64,000 bases of DNA. It comes from Calocera cornea HHB12733 (lineage: Eukaryota > Basidiomycota > Dacrymycetes > Dacrymycetales > Dacrymycetaceae). Position 1 is the stretch's first letter. Each line of letters opens with the position of its first letter. Below, one piece after another: positions 60,214 to 64,000 of this stretch. The notes beneath the pieces were generated by a model. The model was given only the letters and a program-made list of their open reading frames with translations. It was not told where the DNA came from and made no database searches. A program made the translations under genes and the position numbers. The stretch lies in the NCBI GenBank assembly GCA_001632435.1, contig KV423944.1:165215-229214 (forward strand), given 5' to 3'.

Positions 60214-61289
60214 TATACCGTTTCAGGGAAAGGTGTAGACAAAGTGGGTGTGGGGAACCTATCCCGTGCACCGTCGCGCACAGGCTGCGATCGTATGGAA
60301 ACATCGGCAGGGGCTGTGCTCTCTGCTTCTGCCGGGCAGTTCGGCAGCGTTTTCTTGGCTTTCGACAGGGTAGGCTTCTGCTCACTTTCGGATGGTTGCG
60401 ATTAGATTGTCCGACAACTCCCCTGAAGGATGAGCTTCAGCATGATGCTGGAGACCTCGTGGTTGTACTGCATACTGTGTACGATGTCCCTTACTCTTGT
60501 CATGGCCCTCAGCCAAAAGTGACGGAAAAGTGACGGAAAAGTGACTCAGTGGGTGTCTTAGCAGAAACAGTATATGTAGACAGGTTTCTGCCCTTAGGTA
60601 ACCCTGTCGTGTCAACTCCCTCTATCTCGTATTCTCTGCCCCCTAGCGATCTGCAACCTAGTCCTGCTCCAGCCCTGTCCCACCCACGCTCGACACAACC
60701 TATCCTAGCCGGTTCCCTGTCTACACCCGAGCCCTGACAACTCTACCCTCAGAAAACATCATACTGTAGGACATTTCCGAGGGGAGACAGAGGCTGTCTG
60801 CTAAGGGCTGGCACCATGCGTTCCTGCAAACAGTGCAAAGTGAGATGCTTTGCACGATGCCGGGTTATATATAGCTACTGCGTGCTATCAGCATAATGTA
60901 CCAGATACCCTGTGCACATTTATAGCAGTGCTGCCATAGGGGCCTCACTCCGGCCCAGTCGATCATCTGAGCACCTCGCATCAAACCTCTACATTTTGCG
61001 GATGAATGGAGGGTGCCGTGAGCATGATGCCATTGTTTTCTGAGGCCGAACTGAATCCAGAGATGGCTTGCTTCCATGAGTCCGACAAACCCATCGCTTT
61101 CAGGTTGAGGAAGAGACGGCCGGTCTGGTGACTCGATTTCATTGGTTAAGCATCTCAGGACAAACAATGGACGCACACAGATTGGGGTTAGTACCAAGTA
61201 CCATGGCATTATCGCCGACTGTACGCTGGGAGGTGCGAACTGCAGAAACAACGCGCACACAAGAGAGGTTGCTGATTCACAATCAGAAG
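60214..61289. other. Intergenic: dipeptidyl peptidase promoter and flank
   Basis: 1.08 kb without a recognisable gene. It includes a short 11-nt tandem repeat at 60514-60546. Confidence 0.5.
60514..60546 (+). repeat. 11-nt tandem repeat AAAAGTGACGG, two full and one partial copy
   Basis: AAAAGTGACGG repeated twice followed by AAAAGTGACTC, about 300 nt upstream of the dipeptidyl peptidase start codon (minus strand). The GTGAC/GTCAC core could be a binding site, but that is speculation. Confidence 0.7.
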
Positions 61290-62660
61290 CTACTCACTGC
61301 TTCTCCTGGTGCATGTCGACATACCAAAGATTCTAGGAGACTCATTGTCAGACGGATGCGGTAATGAGAATTGAAGACAGCGCACTGTGCAAAATATATG
61401 CAGCCGTCTCGCAGCAGAAGATTTGTTAGAACACCCGGATATCCGCGTCTCGATATGATGACGACCTTGATAATCGTCAAAAAGAAGAGAATAACTTGAC
61501 CGACAACTTAGTACAGGGTATTTCGGGCACTGAGACAACATACAGTCGAATATCAAGATCGCGATGCTCCCAGGAGCGATAAGAATGCGCTCCTCGCACG
61601 GGTACGGCAAGACTCACAAAGTCATGGTCGCTCCCCATACCGGTATGCCAGTGACCGTGAAACAGCCGAAGTTTTCGACCTCGGGTTGGAATCCCACCGA
61701 CGCTTGAATGTTCCAGATTGATATAGCCACAAACAGCTGCGAGCAAGGTCTCAGCTGCCTTTCGATGCGTGGAGGCATGCACTGACTAGTAGAAGGATGC
61801 CATAAAGTGCCAGTAATGCTCGTTGTACTGGGAAGATTTCAGACGATAGGTAGGTCTGGGACGGATCGGACTGACCAGAGAAAACACGCGGTATGGTCCG
61901 GCCCGGTGTTCCATACATTGCACACACCCGAAGGAGCAGAAGACCGTCACACAGAGCAACAATGGTGCAGAGCAAGCTGTGTAGCGTCAGTCAATAACGA
62001 GTTTGTAGCTCAAATCGTTGTGCGCACATTCCGAAGACAACACTATACGTATCGCAACTGTCTCACTTCAGTCGAACCATTGCCTCTCCCAGGAGCAAGG
62101 TGAGCTCACAACTATCGTATACATCAGCACGCTGCGTAACTGATGAAGCGGGAGTATACCTACAGTGTTGAAATGATCCTGCTCCGAGACTGAGTGTAGC
62201 GCGTGAGTAGACAACGCGCGAATGGACTGAGGAGACCCACAAATCGAACTCAATCTAAGAATACCAAGTTATTGCAGTGACCGCTTTGCACCATTAGAAC
62301 GGAACGCACATCGAGGTAGCCAGACCCAGATAACGAGAGGTGACGTACAGCGTCTTGGGAAGAGTCCAAGGAGTTCTTCCGTGTGGGGTCAACTACTGGC
62401 ATACTCGTAACTTGACAAGAGGAAAGAGATTCACCCCCAGACAAACACCATCTGAGCGCACGGACATCAGCGCAGCAGATTCCCCAGATGCAAGGCTTGC
62501 CTCTTGATCCAGAGTGATGATGATCTCCCACATCATCAGAGCCGTGCTCGGCCCTACGCCCAATTAGCGCCTGCCTCCTCTTCCACACTGGCAGCACTGT
62601 GGCCGCAGAGCATAGCACGCACAGAGTGACATCGTCAGTCCTCGTACTTGCGATGGGTCC
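61290..62660 (-). pseudogene. DUF6533-like basidiomycete membrane protein gene, probably decayed
   Basis: Minus-strand pieces resemble the multi-helix DUF6533-type membrane proteins abundant in Agaricomycetes: WEIIITLDQEASL near 62535-62490 (the N-terminal acidic motif), TLYVTSRYLGLAT near 62360-62310, LLCTIVALCDGLLLLRVCAMYGT near 61980-61915, ALLALYGILLLVSA near 61830-61790, and GVLTNLLLRDGCIYF near 61440-61395, the most telling motif. In the first motif the expected Leu-Ile-Trp can only be read after a frame change, and I could not assemble a continuous spliced frame. It may be a pseudogene, or a gene whose many short introns I failed to place. Boundaries are approximate. Confidence 0.45.
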
Positions 62661-63202
62661 ATGGTACCGGATTATATTTATACGGCTGGTCTGTTGGAGT
62701 ACGCGACAGAGGGGGGGCTCGCCTCCAAGCGAGTGCACCTTATTTATAAGAATGCCAATGAAGACAGCAAAGCAAGCGCCGGGCTGTAGGTGGACACGAG
62801 GCGATGGCCAGAACGAGCAGACGCCCAGCGGGAGTAGAAATAAGATGTGTATTGAATAGCTAGAACTACTTGTTGTAGTAGATAGTATAATGGGATCTTG
62901 TTAAGTTCTATCAGAGGAGTGTCGCCTGTGTGAGACCGAGATAACGCTTGTCGATAACGCGGGATAACGCCTTCGGATAACGATATTTGGACAGGGGGAA
63001 AAGGCAACTCATATTCGCTACCTAGACAGCATAGTTAAGTAGCTACGGGATTCCTGTATATTCCCAGGCACCAGGCACCAGGCACGAAGCCGTTCCTGGT
63101 ACCTGACCAAGTGAGACTTGTGTGACCCGGAATCCGTACGGAGCGTTATCTACGTAACGCCACTCTAACGCTATGTCGCCAATTGACAAGAGAATCGGAT
63201 GT

Positions 63203-63243
63203 ACATCCGCGGGGAACTTTAGAAAATGACTGTCCTCAGTCAT
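63203..63243 (+). repeat. Hairpin module copy 1
   Basis: ACATCCGCGGGGAACTTT (63203-63220), a 5-nt spacer, then a 6-bp stem ATGACT / AGTCAT with loop GTCCTC (63226-63243). The perfect palindrome CGGATGTACATCCG (63196-63209) overlaps its left end. Confidence 0.75.
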
Positions 63244-63447
63244 GAGTCATGAATGCGGATCAAAATCGAGATGAAGAGGAAGCTCAGAAGAAGGAAGGAA
63301 ATTCTAACGCGTTATTTTCGCGTTATGTTGGATATCCGAGACAGGCGTTATTTCTTTTTGGTCGGTTTTCGTTTTTCTGAGGGTATTTGTTGGTTCTCTT
63401 GTGATTCTTTTTGGTTTTTCTTGATTTTCCAGTGCTACTGTGTTTCA

Positions 63448-63490
63448 ACATCCGCGGGGAACTTTGAAGAATCACCCTTCCATGGGTGAT
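63448..63490 (+). repeat. Hairpin module copy 2
   Basis: The same 18-nt block ACATCCGCGGGGAACTTT (63448-63465), a short A/G spacer, then a 7-bp stem ATCACCC / GGGTGAT with loop TTCCAT (63471-63490). The stem sequence differs from copy 1 but base pairing and 6-nt loop are kept. Confidence 0.75.
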
Positions 63491-63640
63491 GCGGCGTTTA
63501 GGCGGCGATCACGACCTGAAACAGGGGGTTTTTGCGCGTAGAGTTGGTGGCAGTGCGGTCGCCTGATAACGCTCGACGTCGGCAGCGCCGTTCCCTGCGC
63601 TCTGTCTTCACCTCTAACGTCGATCTCTGCTTTTATCGCC

Positions 63641-64000
63641 ATGTCTGACTCTGTCGCTATGGAACCGTTCGAGCTCGAGCTGGTGGACGAGGATGTGCGT
63701 GAGGATGTCTGATACCGCTTGCTGCAGAAGCACTGTGTGGCCTTGATGGCGAAGGCTCCCCACGCGCTGATCTTTCAGCCGTGGTTCTACGTGAAGTACA
63801 TGGGCCCGCGGATGCAGCGGCTCTGGTACTTCGGGCGGCTCCGCGCTGGGAAGGAGGTACGTCCAGGTCGATAACGCCACGGGTAACGCCAGACTAACAC
63901 CTTTTTGGCAGGTATCGAACGAATTCGATCCCATGGTGCGCGGCCTGGGTCTTGCCAGCGCGCAAGAAGACTTTCCAGGGCCAATCGTGGTCCCTGAGGC
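63641..64000 (+). CDS. Unrecognised gene start, cut by window edge, with in-frame TGA
   Basis: From ATG 63641 the frame reads MSDSVAMEPFELELVDEDV and so on for 23 codons. It meets TGA at 63710-63712, then continues open for 48 codons (KAPHALIFQPWFYVKYMGPR, QRLWYFGRLRAGKE) to a clean GTACGT donor. The intron 63857-63911 (55 nt, GACTAAC branch, CAG acceptor) leads into VSNEFDPMVRGLGLASAQED and runs off the window. The frame resuming after TGA and the canonical intron argue for a real coding sequence. A later ATG (63755, MAKAPHALIF) could be the true start. Otherwise this is a pseudogene or a sequencing error at a TGG codon. No family recognised. Confidence 0.5.

Larger units (their letters stand above)
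62661..63640. other. Accessory segment with TAACG motifs and two hairpin modules
   Basis: About 1 kb with no recognisable coding sequence. It holds many TAACG/CGTTA motifs, a CCAGGCA triplication near 63068-63088, a 14-bp palindrome at 63196-63209 and the two conserved block-plus-hairpin modules listed separately. The segment from about 63340 to 63430 is T-rich on the plus strand. Confidence 0.6.

Noticed and set aside
63304..63370. Possible long terminal repeat or transposon end
   Set aside because: TAACGCGTTA palindrome and T-rich tract are suggestive, but no target-site duplication, terminal inverted repeat pair or transposase is inside the window.

Overview
This window is nuclear DNA of a filamentous basidiomycete, most likely an Agaricomycete. 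The evidence is compact intron-rich genes (nearly all introns are 46-75 nt with GTRNGT donors and CTRAY-like branch sites), GC-rich coding sequence, TATAAAG boxes 75-150 nt upstream of several start codons, and a gene repertoire typical of wood or litter fungi: a GMC oxidoreductase, a multicopper oxidase, cytosolic GH85 endoglycosidases and a DUF6533-like membrane protein. The organism call is inference. All exon coordinates were assembled by hand from splice signals and reading-frame continuity. The exons of every complete gene model sum to a multiple of three.

Left part (1-15.6 kb), metabolic and housekeeping genes, mostly on the minus strand: the N-terminus of a secreted GMC oxidoreductase cut by the window edge, a PuuE-type allantoinase/polysaccharide deacetylase, a Fet3-like multicopper oxidase, a makorin-type RING/CCCH protein, pyridoxal kinase, an aldo-keto reductase and, divergent from it, a GPI-type aspartic protease.

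Middle (15.6-37.2 kb), an accessory region. It begins with a decayed 12-nt minisatellite and a C tract, followed by an intron-bearing tRNA-Ile(AAU) and an unrecognised coiled-coil Ser/Pro-rich protein. Then comes an expanded family of GH85 endo-beta-N-acetylglucosaminidases: three intact paralogues (one plus, two minus) and two decayed C-terminal copies, arranged around an HSF-type transcription factor. The two closest paralogues share a 25-bp promoter block.

Right part (37.5-60.2 kb), dense conserved genes: a two-TM protein (possibly Pom34-like), VPS28 (ESCRT-I) divergent from a small Ser/Pro protein across a promoter rich in ACGT-core bZIP sites, a UBA-ZnF-UBX protein, an unknown single-exon protein, a class II-like sirtuin with a 10-nt micro-exon, a conserved membrane protein, the oligosaccharyltransferase catalytic subunit STT3 (11 exons), a small unknown protein, a GPI/TM-anchored GH26-like glycosidase and a membrane dipeptidyl peptidase (S9B).

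Right end (60.2-64 kb), a second accessory region: a probably decayed DUF6533-like gene, a segment dense in TAACG(C) motifs with two copies of an 18-nt block each followed by a different hairpin, and the start of an unrecognised gene carrying an in-frame TGA. This end and the GH85 array are the parts most worth further study.
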